This document shows positions 1 through 9,789 of a DNA stretch of 64,000 bases, piece after piece (position 1 is the stretch's first letter; every line of letters begins with the position of its first letter). The translations under genes were made by a program, and so were the position numbers. Below the pieces are notes generated by a model. The model saw only the letters and a list, made by a program, of their open reading frames with translations. It was not told the DNA's origin and did not search any database. The DNA is taken from positions 62,001-126,000 of the forward strand of contig NZ_JASJAV010000010.1 in NCBI RefSeq assembly GCF_030066895.1, read 5' to 3'. Origin of the DNA: Breoghania sp. (GTDB lineage Bacteria > Pseudomonadota > Alphaproteobacteria > Rhizobiales > Stappiaceae).

Positions 1-209
1 TCATTGCCCACGCAGGTGAAGACGAAATCGCATCCTTCAGCCGCGACCACCGGGGTGGAGGCGCGCTCTCCGCCATATTCCTTGACCCAGGCCTCGGCCT
101 TTTCCGCCGTGCGATTGTAGACGGTCACATCGTGCCCGCCCTTCGTCTTCAGGTGTCCGGCCATCGGGTAGCCCATGACGCCCAGACCGATAAACGCGAC
201 TTTTGCCAT
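1..209 (-). CDS. NAD(P)-dependent 3-hydroxyisobutyrate dehydrogenase-like oxidoreductase, N-terminal part, runs off window
   Basis: Minus-strand translation MAKVAFIGLGVMGYPMAGHLKTKGGHDVTVYNRTAEKAEAWVKEYGG...; Rossmann GxGxMG motif. Confidence 0.8.
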   Translation of the reverse strand, partial: MAKVAFIGLGVMGYPMAGHLKTKGGHDVTVYNRTAEKAEAWVKEYGGERASTPVVAAEGCDFVFTCVGN

Positions 210-309
210 CAAATCCCCCTCGAGATGTTCCTCCAGCGATGGAGAGAGTGGCGCTCCCCGTTCGCCCGGCGCGAAGCCTAGTCCAAGTCGGGGCGGATGA
301 GATAGCCCC

Positions 310-1467
310 TCAGGCGGAAAGCGCCTGGTCGAGGTCGCCGATCAGGTCGTCGACATGTTCGATGCCGATGGAAAGGCGCAGCAGGTTCTTCGGCACGCCC
401 GTCGCATCACCCTCGATGGAATAGAGGTGCTCCACGAGGCTCTCCACGCCGCTCAGCGACGTCGCACGCAGGAAGATCTGAAGACGCCCGGCAAAAAACG
501 GCCAGCGCCTCTTCCCGGCCACCCTTGATAAGCACGGAGACGAGCGAACCGAACCCGCCGGTCATCTGCTTGATGGCGATCTCATGCCCCGGATGGGTGG
601 CGAGCCCCGGATAGAGCACCGTCTCCACCTTGGCGTGGCCTTCCAGGAATTGGGCGACCGCCAGAGCATTGGCGTTCATCCTCTCCACACGCAGCGACAG
701 CGTGCGCAGGCCGCGCACAAGCAGCCAAGCCTCGAATGAGCCCAGCACAGCGCCCGCATCGTGGCGTTCCTTGCAGATCAGCCGCCAGTGCTCGGAAGAG
801 GCGTCGCACGTGGAGACGACACCGGCCAGCAGGTCCGAATGCCCGTTCACGCCTTGATGGCGGAATGGATGACGAAATCTGCCCCGTATTTCATCGGCTG
901 TCAGATCGGCGGCGTGGCGGTGGTCGCATCCGCCGCCAGCACTGCGCCCGCATTATGCGCAGCGTCCGCCGCCGCCTTGATGTCGGTGACCTTCAAGGTG
1001 GGGTTGGAGGGCGTCTCGATGAAGACGAGATCGGCCGCCGTCTGCGAAAGCGTTTCGACCAGCTTGGCATTGTCGCTGACGTCGCATTCCACCAGCGCGA
1101 TGCCGTTGCGCTTGCAGAATTTGCGAACCCATGCGGTCGTGTCCCAGTAGATGCCCGACTGCACGATTACGACCGCCCTTGCGGCACGGAGCGGAAAACG
1201 GCGGCGATCGCGGCCATGCCGGAGGAGAGAACAGCCGGGTTTCCTCGCCCCTTCCATGCGGGCGATCAGCGCTTCTGCCTGGCGGTAGAGATCGTTGTCG
1301 TCGCGCGAATAAAGGTGGCTGGCGCTTTTCAGCGCATAGGTCGCATAGGTTTCGTCGCGCGCGAACGTGGTGGCCGGATCGATGCCGGGCACCACGGCGC
1401 CCGTGTGCTGATCCGGCTTGCCGCCTGCGTGGGCGAGGTGGGTGGCGATATTCTTTTCTGCGCTCAT
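310..1467 (-). pseudogene. Cystathionine beta-lyase / PLP-dependent trans-sulfuration enzyme, frameshifted
   Basis: MSAEKNIATHLAHAGGKPDQHTGAVVPGIDPATTF..., ...NGHSDLLAGVV..., ...RATSLSGVESLVEHL... lie in different frames; in-frame TGA near 896; T-homopolymer indel near 497. Confidence 0.85.
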
Positions 1468-1617
1468 GATGGCTCTCAAAGGCGGAGCTTGCCGGGGGGC
1501 GGGACGGCGATAGGTGCGAGTCGTGCGGCCCGGTCGGGGAAAAGGGGCACGGTCGCGAAATCGGCGGCGAGAAAAGCAGCAGTCCCAGTTTGCCAGTCTC
1601 GGGCTTGAGCGCGACGG

Positions 1618-2449
1618 TTACCGTTTCAGGTGCCGTGTAATGCGGGCTTCCAGCCTGTCCCACAGCCTGCGGAGCTCTTCCACGACGGTGATATAGATTA
1701 TGGCGGCCCACAGGTCGGCTTGGAAATCGTAGGTGCGGGCGTAGATGCGCCGCGTCTCGCCCATCAGATCGTAGACCGTGACGATGGAAACGATGGCCTA
1801 GCCCTTCAGCATCAGCACCAGCTCGTTGCCATAGGGGAGCAGCGCCGTGATGAAGGCTTGCGGCAGCACGGCGGAAGAAGATCACCACGCACGAAAGTCC
1901 CAGCGTCTCGCCCGCCTCGATCTGTCCCTTGGGCACGTTGCGGATCGCACCGGACAGGATCTCGACCTGATAGGCGGAGGTGTTCAAAGTGAAGGCGAGC
2001 AGCGCGCAGTCCCACGCGTCACGCAGGAACCACCACAGGCCGATATCTTGAAAGAACGGCCAGAAGGAACCGACGCCGTAATAGATCAGGAACACCTGTG
2101 CGATCAGCGGCGTGCCGCGAAAGAAATAGACATAAGCCGCCGCCATACGGCTGAAATAGGGGTTCTGCGACAACCGCCCGAGCGTCACCGGCAGCGAGAC
2201 GACCGCGCCCACAACCACCGAGATGATGATGAGCTGGATCGTGATGACGAGGCCTTCAATATACTTGAAGCCGTACTTCTCCATGAATTCCGGGTCATAG
2301 GATCTGACGAGGAACAGGATCAGTCCAAGCGCGAACAGGATCCAGAAGCCCATCAGCGCGTAACCGGCGATACGCGCGAAGGTCTAGGGCCGCGGAGCGG
2401 TGCTTGCGGGCGGCGGGGCGACGTCTACGGCTTCGGCGTCGATGCTCAT
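1618..2449 (-). pseudogene. Polar amino-acid ABC transporter permease, two in-frame TAGs plus a frameshift
   Basis: ...EGLVITIQLIIISVVVGAVVSLPVTLGRLS...FFRGTPLIAQVFLIYYG...; TAG at 2394-2396 and 1798-1800 (MLKG*AIVSIVTVYDLMGETR); frameshift near 1880. Confidence 0.85.
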
Positions 2450-3115
2450 CGTTTGATCTTCCCGCGCCGCGCCCAGTTGTCGATGCGCGTCAATCCGATG
2501 GAGGAGATGGCCGACAGGGGCAGGTAGACCAGGTTGGCAACGCCGAAGAACAGGAAGGCTTCCTTGGAAACGCGCGCGGCGACGCCGGCCATGCGCAGGA
2601 GTTCGGACAGGCCGATGACGGAAACAAGCGCGGTATCCTTCAGAAGCACCAGCCAAAGGTTCGAGAGGCCGGGAAGGGCGAGGCGGATGAGCTGCGGCAC
2701 GATGATGAGCCGCATGGTCTGGTAGCGCGACAGGCCCAGCGCGTACCCGCCCTCGTACTGGCCATATGAAATGTCTCAGAAGGCCGACAGGAACACTTCG
2801 CTGGCATAGGAGGAGAAACACCACGCCGAGCGCGACCATCCCGGTCAGGAAGCCGTTGATCTCGATGTAGAAGCCTTTGACGAACAGTCCGATGAAGGCT
2901 TGCAGCCCGATCTGCACCCCGTAATAGACGAGGAACAGGGTCATCAGCTCCGGCAGACCGCGAAAGATGGTGGTGTAGATGTTGGCAGCGCGATTGAGAT
3001 TGGCGTCGCCCGAGTTTTTCGCCAGCGCGAGAGCGACGGTCAGGAGTGTCCCGGAAGCGATTTCGTCGCCCCATCCCTCGTTGCCGAAGGAGAGCAGTGT
3101 CAGGGCATGATCCAT
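2446..3115 (-). pseudogene. Polar amino-acid ABC transporter permease, in-frame TGA and frameshift
   Basis: MDHALTLLSFGNEGWGDEIASGTLLTVALAL...FRGLPELMTLFLVYYG...; TGA at 2776-2778; ATGA overlap with next permease. Confidence 0.85.
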
Positions 3116-3249
3116 AAGTGGGCCGGTTGCGCAGAGCAAAAACAATAGCGCCGGCGGAGGCGGACTCCGCCGGACGCAACGGTGAGCCGGGAAGCAAGAG
3201 ATGCACGGAACATCGTTCTCACATCCCGGCTATCGGGAACAACGGACAA

Positions 3250-3650
3250 TCAGTCGCCGTAAACGTCTAACTTAAAGTACTTGCCGTTGATCTTCTTGTA
3301 GGTGCGTTCTTTGTAGGTGCGTTCTCGCGGATGGCAACGATTGCCTTGTTGAACCGCTCGCGCAGGTCGTTGTCTCCCTTGCGCAGGGCAATGCCGATGC
3401 CTTCGCCGTAGATGGCGGGATCCGGCTTCAGGGAGCCGAGGATCTTGCGGCAGGAGCCGGCGTCGCTGTCGATCCACTCACCCAGCACGACCACGTTGTC
3501 GATGATCGCATCGAGACGGTCGTTGGTGATGTCGAGCTTGTACTCATCCGCGGTCGGATAGGCCTTCACGTCCGAGCAATTGCGGCTGCGCGGATAATGA
3601 AACGCATAGTGTTCCTCTGGATACAGGTTTGTTGCCTTGCTACGGTGCAC
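3250..3650 (-). pseudogene. Periplasmic amino-acid-binding protein, C-terminal remnant
   Basis: ...SDVKAYPTADEYKLDITNDRLDAIIDNVVVLGEWIDSD...YGEGIGIALRKGDNDLRERFNKAI...; N-terminal half absent; 15-bp tandem duplication and frameshift near C-terminus. Confidence 0.8.
3296..3325. repeat. Perfect 15-bp tandem duplication (TTGTAGGTGCGTTCT x2) inside the binding-protein remnant
   Basis: Direct reading of two identical adjacent units. Confidence 0.95.
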
Positions 3651-3907
3651 GTGCCGCGACCGACTGTCGGCTCGCTAAAATTGCAAGACCAATGTCTGTC
3701 CGCATACTCCCATTAAAAATTGCGACGGCGCAATCATATTGGGCCAGGGATGGTGTCGCATTAGCACCTTTTTTCACCGCAGTGCAGAAATTGAGCAGCC
3801 CCGGTGCGAGCGGACCAAACGTAAACTGTGCCGGGGAGGGGGGCGAGAGGGGCTACGCGCAGAGACGGTCGAGTCGGCCGCTCATGGGTGTCTCCTCGAG
3901 AGATCTC

Positions 3908-4052
3908 ATCCCCTCACCCGGCGTATATGCGCCGATCTCTCCCCATGGGAGAGGTAATTTGGGGCCTTACCCGATCCCCATGGAGTGGTACGCTTGACTT
4001 GGCTCGACGTGAACGAGTTCCCTCTCCCATGGGGAGAGGGCTAGGGTGAGGG
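3908..4052. repeat. Palindromic intergenic repeat family C (CCTCACCC...CTCTCCCCATGGGAGAGG arms)
   Basis: Imperfect inverted arms around 3910-3957 and 4017-4052. Confidence 0.7.
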
Positions 4053-4089
4053 CGGGCTATCCGTATTCCGGGCCGCCCTCGGCCTCCGG

Positions 4090-5399
4090 TTACTTGTCGG
4101 GAAGCTCCAGTTCGGTGAAGGGGATGAAGTTCACCGTCGAACAGCGTTCCACCTTGGTGGTGTCTTCCGCGATCTCGATCAGGCCGTCCGCTTCGCGAAG
4201 TCCGGTGATCAGGCCGGATCCGTCACGCTCGAACTTGTTGACGCATAGCGTCCCCTTGTGGTCGCGGGTCAGTCAGCCGCGCGAGAACTCGCGCCGACCG
4301 GGCTTCTTCTTGATCTCGAAGGCGGCGGGAAGCTGAAAGCGGATAGGCTCCGGCCACGGTGCGCCCGACATGGCGATGAGCACGGGGCGCACATAGAGCA
4401 GGAAGCACACCATCGCGGCCACCGGATTGCCCGGAAGGCCCAGCATGATGCAGTCGCCGATCTGTCCGAAATTCATCGGCCGACCGGGCTTGATGGCAAG
4501 CTGCCACATGTGCCGGGTTCCCAGCGCATCGAGGGCTGCAACCAGATGGTCCTCCTCGCTCTTGCTGGCCCCGCCCGTGGTCAGGATCGCGTCGTATTTG
4601 CTCGATGCCGCCTTGATCGCGGCTTCCGTCGCTTTCCGGTCGTCCTTGAGAATGCCGAGATCGACCGCTTCCGCATTCACGCAATTGATCAGCGCGTGCA
4701 GCAGATAGTGGTTGGCGTCATAGACCTGACCGGGCTCGATCGGGTTGCCCGGGCGCACGATCTCGTCGCCGGTGGATACAAGCGCCACCTTCAGACGTCG
4801 CGCCACGGTCACCTCGGGGCCGGTCCGACGGACGCTATGGCGGCGATTTCCTGCGGCCGCAACCGGCTGCGCGCGGGAATGAGCTCCGCCCCCTTGGCCA
4901 CGTCCTCGCCCGCCCGGCGCACATTGGTGCCCTTTTTTAGTCCCGGCGGAATGATGACGAAGGGCTGGCCGTCTTGTTCGTGCTTCTCGCAGTCTTCCTG
5001 CATAGCGATCGTATCGGCGCCCTCGGGCATGACCGCGCCGGTGAAGATGCGTGCTGCTCGGCCCGGCAGAAGCGGCGTCTCGGCCGGGTGACCTGCCGGG
5101 ATGCGCTGATCGACGGGGAAGAACTCGCCGGTCGCCTCGTAGATGCCTTGCGCGAAGGCATAGCCGTCCATGGCCGAATTGTCGGTCGGCGGCACGTTGC
5201 GCGGCGAGGTGACGGGCTCCATCAGAATGCGCCCGGCCGCCTCTTCCAGCGAGACCGTCTCCGGCTTTGCGACCGGTTTCACCCGCGAGCGTAGAATCTC
5301 GATGGCTTCGTCGTGGCGCAGGCGTTCGTTGTCGTGCTGGAAACAGTCGTCCACGAGCGAGCGCAGTTCTGGGGGGGGGAAGGGCTTATTCGGCGTCAT
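4090..5399 (-). pseudogene. moeA: Molybdopterin molybdenumtransferase MoeA, frameshift plus in-frame TGA
   Basis: MTPNKPFPPPELRSLVDDCF...PPTDNSAMDGYAF...VALVSTGDEIVRPG...TGGASKSEEDHL...IMLGLPGNPVAAMVCF...; frameshift near 4815; TGA at 4273-4275 with in-frame continuation to 4090. Confidence 0.9.
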
Positions 5400-5909
5400 C
5401 GCGTTTCGGCAGTCGGCAGTAGTCGATGATGAAGTCGGCAATCGCGGAGATGTCGTTCAGGTCCAGCACCGGCACGGTTTCGCCCTCGATGGCATGGTCG
5501 GCGGCAATCGTCACGATGGCCGGATCGCCGGGCGTGAGCGGCTCGGTCTTCTTGGCATCTGAGCGTCGCGCCTCGATCTTGGCGCGTGCCTCCTGCTTGT
5601 AGCCTTCCACCAGCACGAGATCGCACGGAGAAATTCGGTTCAGCACCGCCTCCAGCGGCGGCTCGTCATCGCCGTGCAATTCGTGCATCAAGGCCCAACG
5701 ACAACCGGAGACCAGCGCGACCTCGATCGCGCCCGCTTCACGGTGACGATAGCTGTCCGTGCCCTGATGGTCGATATCGAATGTGTGATGGGCGTGCTTG
5801 ATCGTGGAGATCTTGTATCCGCGCCCGGTGAATTCCGACACCAGCCGTTCCACCAGCGTCATCTTGCCGGAGTTTTTCCATCCCGTGATGCCGATACGGT
5901 TTGCGTCAT
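5386..5909 (-). pseudogene. mobB: Molybdopterin-guanine dinucleotide biosynthesis protein B, 5' frameshift and altered Walker A
   Basis: RIGITGWKNSGKMTLVERLVSEFTGRGYKISTIKHAHHTFDIDHQGTDSYRHREAG...; ATG at 5907-5909 is out of frame with the P-loop by 1 nt; GKT appears as GKM. Confidence 0.8.
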
Positions 5910-6181
5910 GCGTTGGCCTTGGTCTTTTCGTTCTCGTCCGGCGATGGCCCGGGTTCGTCCGACGTATCTGCGAGCATGCGCTCCGCCTGGACCAGGTCTT
6001 CCGGCGTGTTGATGTTGAAAAACGGGTCGGAGCCCTCGTGCGGCGGGAAGTCTACGGAAAGGTTGCGGTGCCGTTCGACCCAGGCCAGGACCTTGCGTGT
6101 GTCGGATGTCGCGGGCCACTCGGCCAGATCGTCCGCCGTCACGCGAGCAACGGCAAAATGGAGACGATGAAGGCGGCGCAA
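5906..6181 (-). pseudogene. mobA: Molybdenum cofactor guanylyltransferase MobA, C-terminal remnant
   Basis: ...DTRKVLAWVERHRNLSVDFPPHEGSDPFFNINTPEDLVQAERML...; N-terminal nucleotide-binding half missing, replaced by a repeat element. Confidence 0.8.
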
Positions 6182-6223
6182 TTGGGGCCGGTGGTGTGGT
6201 CGTGGGGGAGTGTGTCACGCAAG

Positions 6224-6358
6224 GCTCATCCTTCGAGATGCCGTCTGCGACGGCTCCTCAGGATGACGTTATCGTGTTGATGGAGCTGAAGAAGCTCGCC
6301 GCATGCACAACGTCATCCTGAGGAGGTCGCGGAAGCGACCGTCTCGAAGGATGGGCCC
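6224..6358. repeat. Palindromic intergenic repeat family A, copy 1
   Basis: CATCCTTCGAGA...CTCCTCAGGATGACGTTATCGTG ... CAACGTCATCCTGAGGAG...TCTCGAAGGATGGGC. Confidence 0.85.
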
Positions 6359-6389
6359 AGGTTCCCAGGCTCAAGGCTCCACACGCCCG

Positions 6390-6857
6390 CTAGATCTGCA
6401 GGATCCGGTTGGTCAGATGCGCCTCCGCCAGATCGCCCGCGATATAGGCCATGAGCGCCAGGACATCGGCCGCCGTTGCGGTCTCGGGGCGAGGCATTAT
6501 CATGGCGAGTTGCGAGGGCAATTCGCGGCCGTGATCCATGCGCAGATCGGCGAAATAGAGCCAGCTGTCGTGAAAGAGCCGGTATTCGGCCGCCTTGCGC
6601 GACAGGATTTCCACATCTTCATGGCGTTCATGGCGCGGGTCGGCGACGGCGCATTCCAGCGAGGCGGTCGCGCGTTCCGCCTGCCCTTCGATGAGCTGGA
6701 AAACATGCGTGTCGGTGAAAATGAGCGCGCCCGTCACCCCGTTGAGGGCGTTCATGCGGCGCAGGCGGTGTGTGGTCTGCGCGATGGCGTCCTCGGGATC
6801 CTGGCTGAGGACGTCCGGCTTGATTCGGCTTCGGTAGCAGATCTGGTAGAGGCTCAT
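6390..6857 (-). CDS. BLUF-domain (FAD blue-light sensor) protein
   Basis: MSLYQICYRSRIKPD...MNALNGVTGALIFTDTHVFQLIEG...DPRHERHEDVEIL...YRLFHDSWLYFAD; Tyr8, Ser10, Asn, Gln and Trp at BLUF-like positions. Confidence 0.75.
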   Translation of the reverse strand: MSLYQICYRSRIKPDVLSQDPEDAIAQTTHRLRRMNALNGVTGALIFTDTHVFQLIEGQAERATASLECAVADPRHERHEDVEILSRKAAEYRLFHDSWLYFADLRMDHGRELPSQLAMIMPRPETATAADVLALMAYIAGDLAEAHLTNRILQI

Positions 6858-7196
6858 GGCTTCCTCGCTGCCGTGTCGATTGTGAAAACGATCTGCGCCT
6901 GCTCTCCGAGCCCTCTTGCGACCGGGCCGTCGAAGGACCACGCCTTGAACGTTCATGGTCGGCCCGTTCGGGTAAAATTGAAGTAAATTTATATAGTATT
7001 CGTGCCATTACTGAGAGAGCCGGCTAAAGAACGGAAATCCGCCAATGGCGCAACAGCGTCAGGTTCGGCTCCACATGTGGCTGAATACGATGTTTTCCCA
7101 ATGGCTACCGTCACCAAACTGTCGCTGATCCCGCGTAAGCCTCGCCGTAATATCGCGTACTGGCAAAAGGCCAGGTGCCGTGAGCGGAGATTGGCG

Positions 7197-8456
7197 ATGG
7201 CCGACCAAGCTTTGAGTGATTCCTCCTGCCGCCTGAGGGAGGCGGTGCACTGCTCCGCAGCGGGCACCCGCGAGGGCTTTTTGGAGCACATGTTCACCTT
7301 TGCCTTCAAGGGGCTGGTCTATCCGCAGATCTGGGAGGATCCGGAAGTCGACATGACGGCGCTGAAGCTTCGTCCCGATAGCCGCATGGTCACCATCGCG
7401 TCGGGCGGCTGCAATGTGATGAGCTACCTGACCGCCGATCCGGCCGAGATCATTGCCGTCGACCTCAACCGCGCTCATGTCGCATTCACCCAGCTGAAGC
7501 TGGCCGCGGTGAAAAACCTGCCGAACCACGACACCTTCTACCGCTTCTTCGGCGAGGTCGACGAAAAGGCCAACATCACCGCCTACAAGCGCTTTCTGAA
7601 GGATCGGCTGGACGACACCACGCGGCGCTACTGGGAAGGGTGCAGCCTGTCGGGCTGGGGCCGTCGCCGCATCACGTTGTTCTCGCGCGATCTCTACTAT
7701 CACGGGCTGCTCGGTTATTTCATCGGCGCCAGTCACTTCATCGCTCGTCTCTATGGCATCGACCCGAAGGACATGCTGCAGGTCCGCTCGCTCGACGAGC
7801 AGCGCACTTTCTTCGACACTGCGCTCGCCCCGATTTTCGACAAGCGTCTGGTGCGCTGGGCAATCTCTAAGAAGATGTCGTTCTACGGTCTCGGCATCCC
7901 GCCCACCCAGTACGAGGCGCTGGCCTCCGCGGGCGGCGGCGACATGGCGGGCGTCCTGCGCCAGCGGCTTGAAAAGCTCGCCTGCGATTTCCCCATGTCG
8001 GAGAACTACTTCGCCTGGCAGCCCTTTGCCCGCGGCTATGCGCCGAAGGGGGAGGGTGAGAGCACTGGCCCCGCCGGGTCGTTGCCGCCCTATCTCAAGC
8101 GTACACATTTCGAGGATATCCGCGAGTGGGCCGGCCGGGTCAAGGTCGTGAACCGCTCCTTCACCGAGCAACTGGCCGGCGAGGAAGATGGAAGCCTCGA
8201 TGCCTATGTGCTGCTCGATGCACAGGACTGGATGACCGATGCTCAGTTGAACGCGCTGTGGAGCGAGATCACCCGCACCACGCGGCCCGGCGCCCGCGTC
8301 ATCTTCCGGACCGCCGCCGAGCCGACCCTGCTGCCGGGCCGCGTGGCGGAGGAGACGCTGTCGCGCTGGACCTACCGCGAGGAGGAGAGTCTCGCCCTCA
8401 ACGCCCGCGATCGCTCCTCGATCTACGGCGGCTTCCACCTCTACACGCTCAACTGA
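7197..8456 (+). CDS. btaA: BtaA, S-adenosylmethionine:diacylglycerol 3-amino-3-carboxypropyl transferase (betaine lipid DGTS synthesis)
   Basis: FTFAFKGLVYPQIWEDPEVDMTALKL...IASGGCNVMSYLTADPAEIIAVDLNRAH..., full length, followed by btaB. Confidence 0.85.
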   Translation: MADQALSDSSCRLREAVHCSAAGTREGFLEHMFTFAFKGLVYPQIWEDPEVDMTALKLRPDSRMVTIASGGCNVMSYLTADPAEIIAVDLNRAHVAFTQLKLAAVKNLPNHDTFYRFFGEVDEKANITAYKRFLKDRLDDTTRRYWEGCSLSGWGRRRITLFSRDLYYHGLLGYFIGASHFIARLYGIDPKDMLQVRSLDEQRTFFDTALAPIFDKRLVRWAISKKMSFYGLGIPPTQYEALASAGGGDMAGVLRQRLEKLACDFPMSENYFAWQPFARGYAPKGEGESTGPAGSLPPYLKRTHFEDIREWAGRVKVVNRSFTEQLAGEEDGSLDAYVLLDAQDWMTDAQLNALWSEITRTTRPGARVIFRTAAEPTLLPGRVAEETLSRWTYREEESLALNARDRSSIYGGFHLYTLN

Positions 8457-8470
8457 TCCGGTCTCTCGCC

Positions 8471-9130
8471 ATGTCCGATATCGCAGCCCCGCATAACGGC
8501 GAACTGATGGACCGAGTCTACCGGTATCAGTGCCATGTCCACGACCTGACCCGCAAGTACTACCTGCTTGGGCGCGATCACCTGATCGCCTCGCTGCACC
8601 CGCTCGAACGCGGTCACGTGCTGGAGGTGGGCTGCGGCACGGGACGAAACCTGATCGCGGCGGCGCGGGCCCACCCGCGCGCCCGCTTCTACGGCCTCGA
8701 CATTTCCGAGGAGATGCTGGTCACCGCGCGCGCCAATATCGAGCGCGCGGGCCTTTCCGACCGCATCCATCTCGCCAAGGGCGATGCAAGCGATTTCGAG
8801 CCCACAGGCCTGTTCGGTCGGGCAGCGTTCGATCGGGTGTTCCTGTCCTATTCGATCTCGATGGTGCCGCCCTGGCGGCAGGCACTTGTCTGTGCCGCGT
8901 CTGTTTTGGTCCCCGGTGGGCGGCTGCACGTGGTCGATTTCGGTCAGCAGGAACATCTGCCGCGTTTCTTTCGCACGCTGTTGTTCCTGTGGCTGAAGTC
9001 CTTCCACGTGACGCCGCGGGCTGACCTTTTTCAGGCGCTTGCCGATATCGCGGAAGATGAGGGCGGCGCTCTTCACACCCGGCCGCTATATCGCGGCTAT
9101 GCCTGGTACGGCGAGATCCGCGCGCTGTGA
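8471..9130 (+). CDS. btaB: BtaB-like SAM-dependent N-methyltransferase (DGTS synthesis)
   Basis: VLEVGCGTGRNLIAAARAHPRARFYGLDISEEML...; adjacent to btaA on same strand. Confidence 0.85.
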   Translation: MSDIAAPHNGELMDRVYRYQCHVHDLTRKYYLLGRDHLIASLHPLERGHVLEVGCGTGRNLIAAARAHPRARFYGLDISEEMLVTARANIERAGLSDRIHLAKGDASDFEPTGLFGRAAFDRVFLSYSISMVPPWRQALVCAASVLVPGGRLHVVDFGQQEHLPRFFRTLLFLWLKSFHVTPRADLFQALADIAEDEGGALHTRPLYRGYAWYGEIRAL

Positions 9131-9143
9131 GGTGAGGGGACGG

Positions 9144-9299
9144 TTGTTGCGGAGGCCCATCCTTCGAGACGCCCGCTGACGCGGGCTCCTCAGGATGACA
9201 TTGTCAGGGGGATAGCTCTGAAGAACCGCGCAAAACACACAACGTCATCCTGAGGAGCCCGCGTCAGCGGGCGTCTCGAAGGATGGGCCTCCGCAACAA
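9144..9299. repeat. Palindromic intergenic repeat family A, copy 2: perfect 56-bp inverted arms
   Basis: Arms 9144-9199 and 9244-9299 are exact reverse complements with a 44-bp spacer. Confidence 0.95.
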
Positions 9300-9402
9300 A
9301 CTCGGCATGGGCTAGCGACCAAAGGTCAATCAATTTACCGTTGCGTTTTCCGCTCTCTTCGCAACTATGTTTCGCACTTTGTCCGGGAAAATGGGGGGTA
9401 CG

Positions 9403-9789
9403 ATGAAACTGTCCAAATGCCTCTTGGCGCTGGCTGCTATGCTCGTCGGTGCGGTTGCGCTCGGCCCGTCCGCCGTTGCTCAGGGACCGTTGCTGGAAGT
9501 CTATGTCGCCTATCTCGGACCGGACGATCACTACAATTCCCGCGGTGCGCGCCTGACCGAGCCCTGGCAGGTGATCCGGCAGGACCGGGCGAACTTCCAT
9601 CGCTTCGGCATCCACGATCGAGGCGACGAGGGCGATCGCTTCTTTGCGTCCTCCGCCAACCGCGCCCGCATGGAGCGGATGATCCTCAACGGATATATCG
9701 AGGGCAATGCGGGCTATCGCATCGTTGAAGGCAATTGCTGGATCCGGGTCGAGATCTATCGCGATTCAGTCCATATCGAAGTTCGATGA
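9403..9789 (+). CDS. Secreted hypothetical protein with signal peptide
   Basis: MKLSKCLLALAAMLVGAVALGPSAVAQ...; ATGA overlap with next gene. Confidence 0.6.
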   Translation: MKLSKCLLALAAMLVGAVALGPSAVAQGPLLEVYVAYLGPDDHYNSRGARLTEPWQVIRQDRANFHRFGIHDRGDEGDRFFASSANRARMERMILNGYIEGNAGYRIVEGNCWIRVEIYRDSVHIEVR

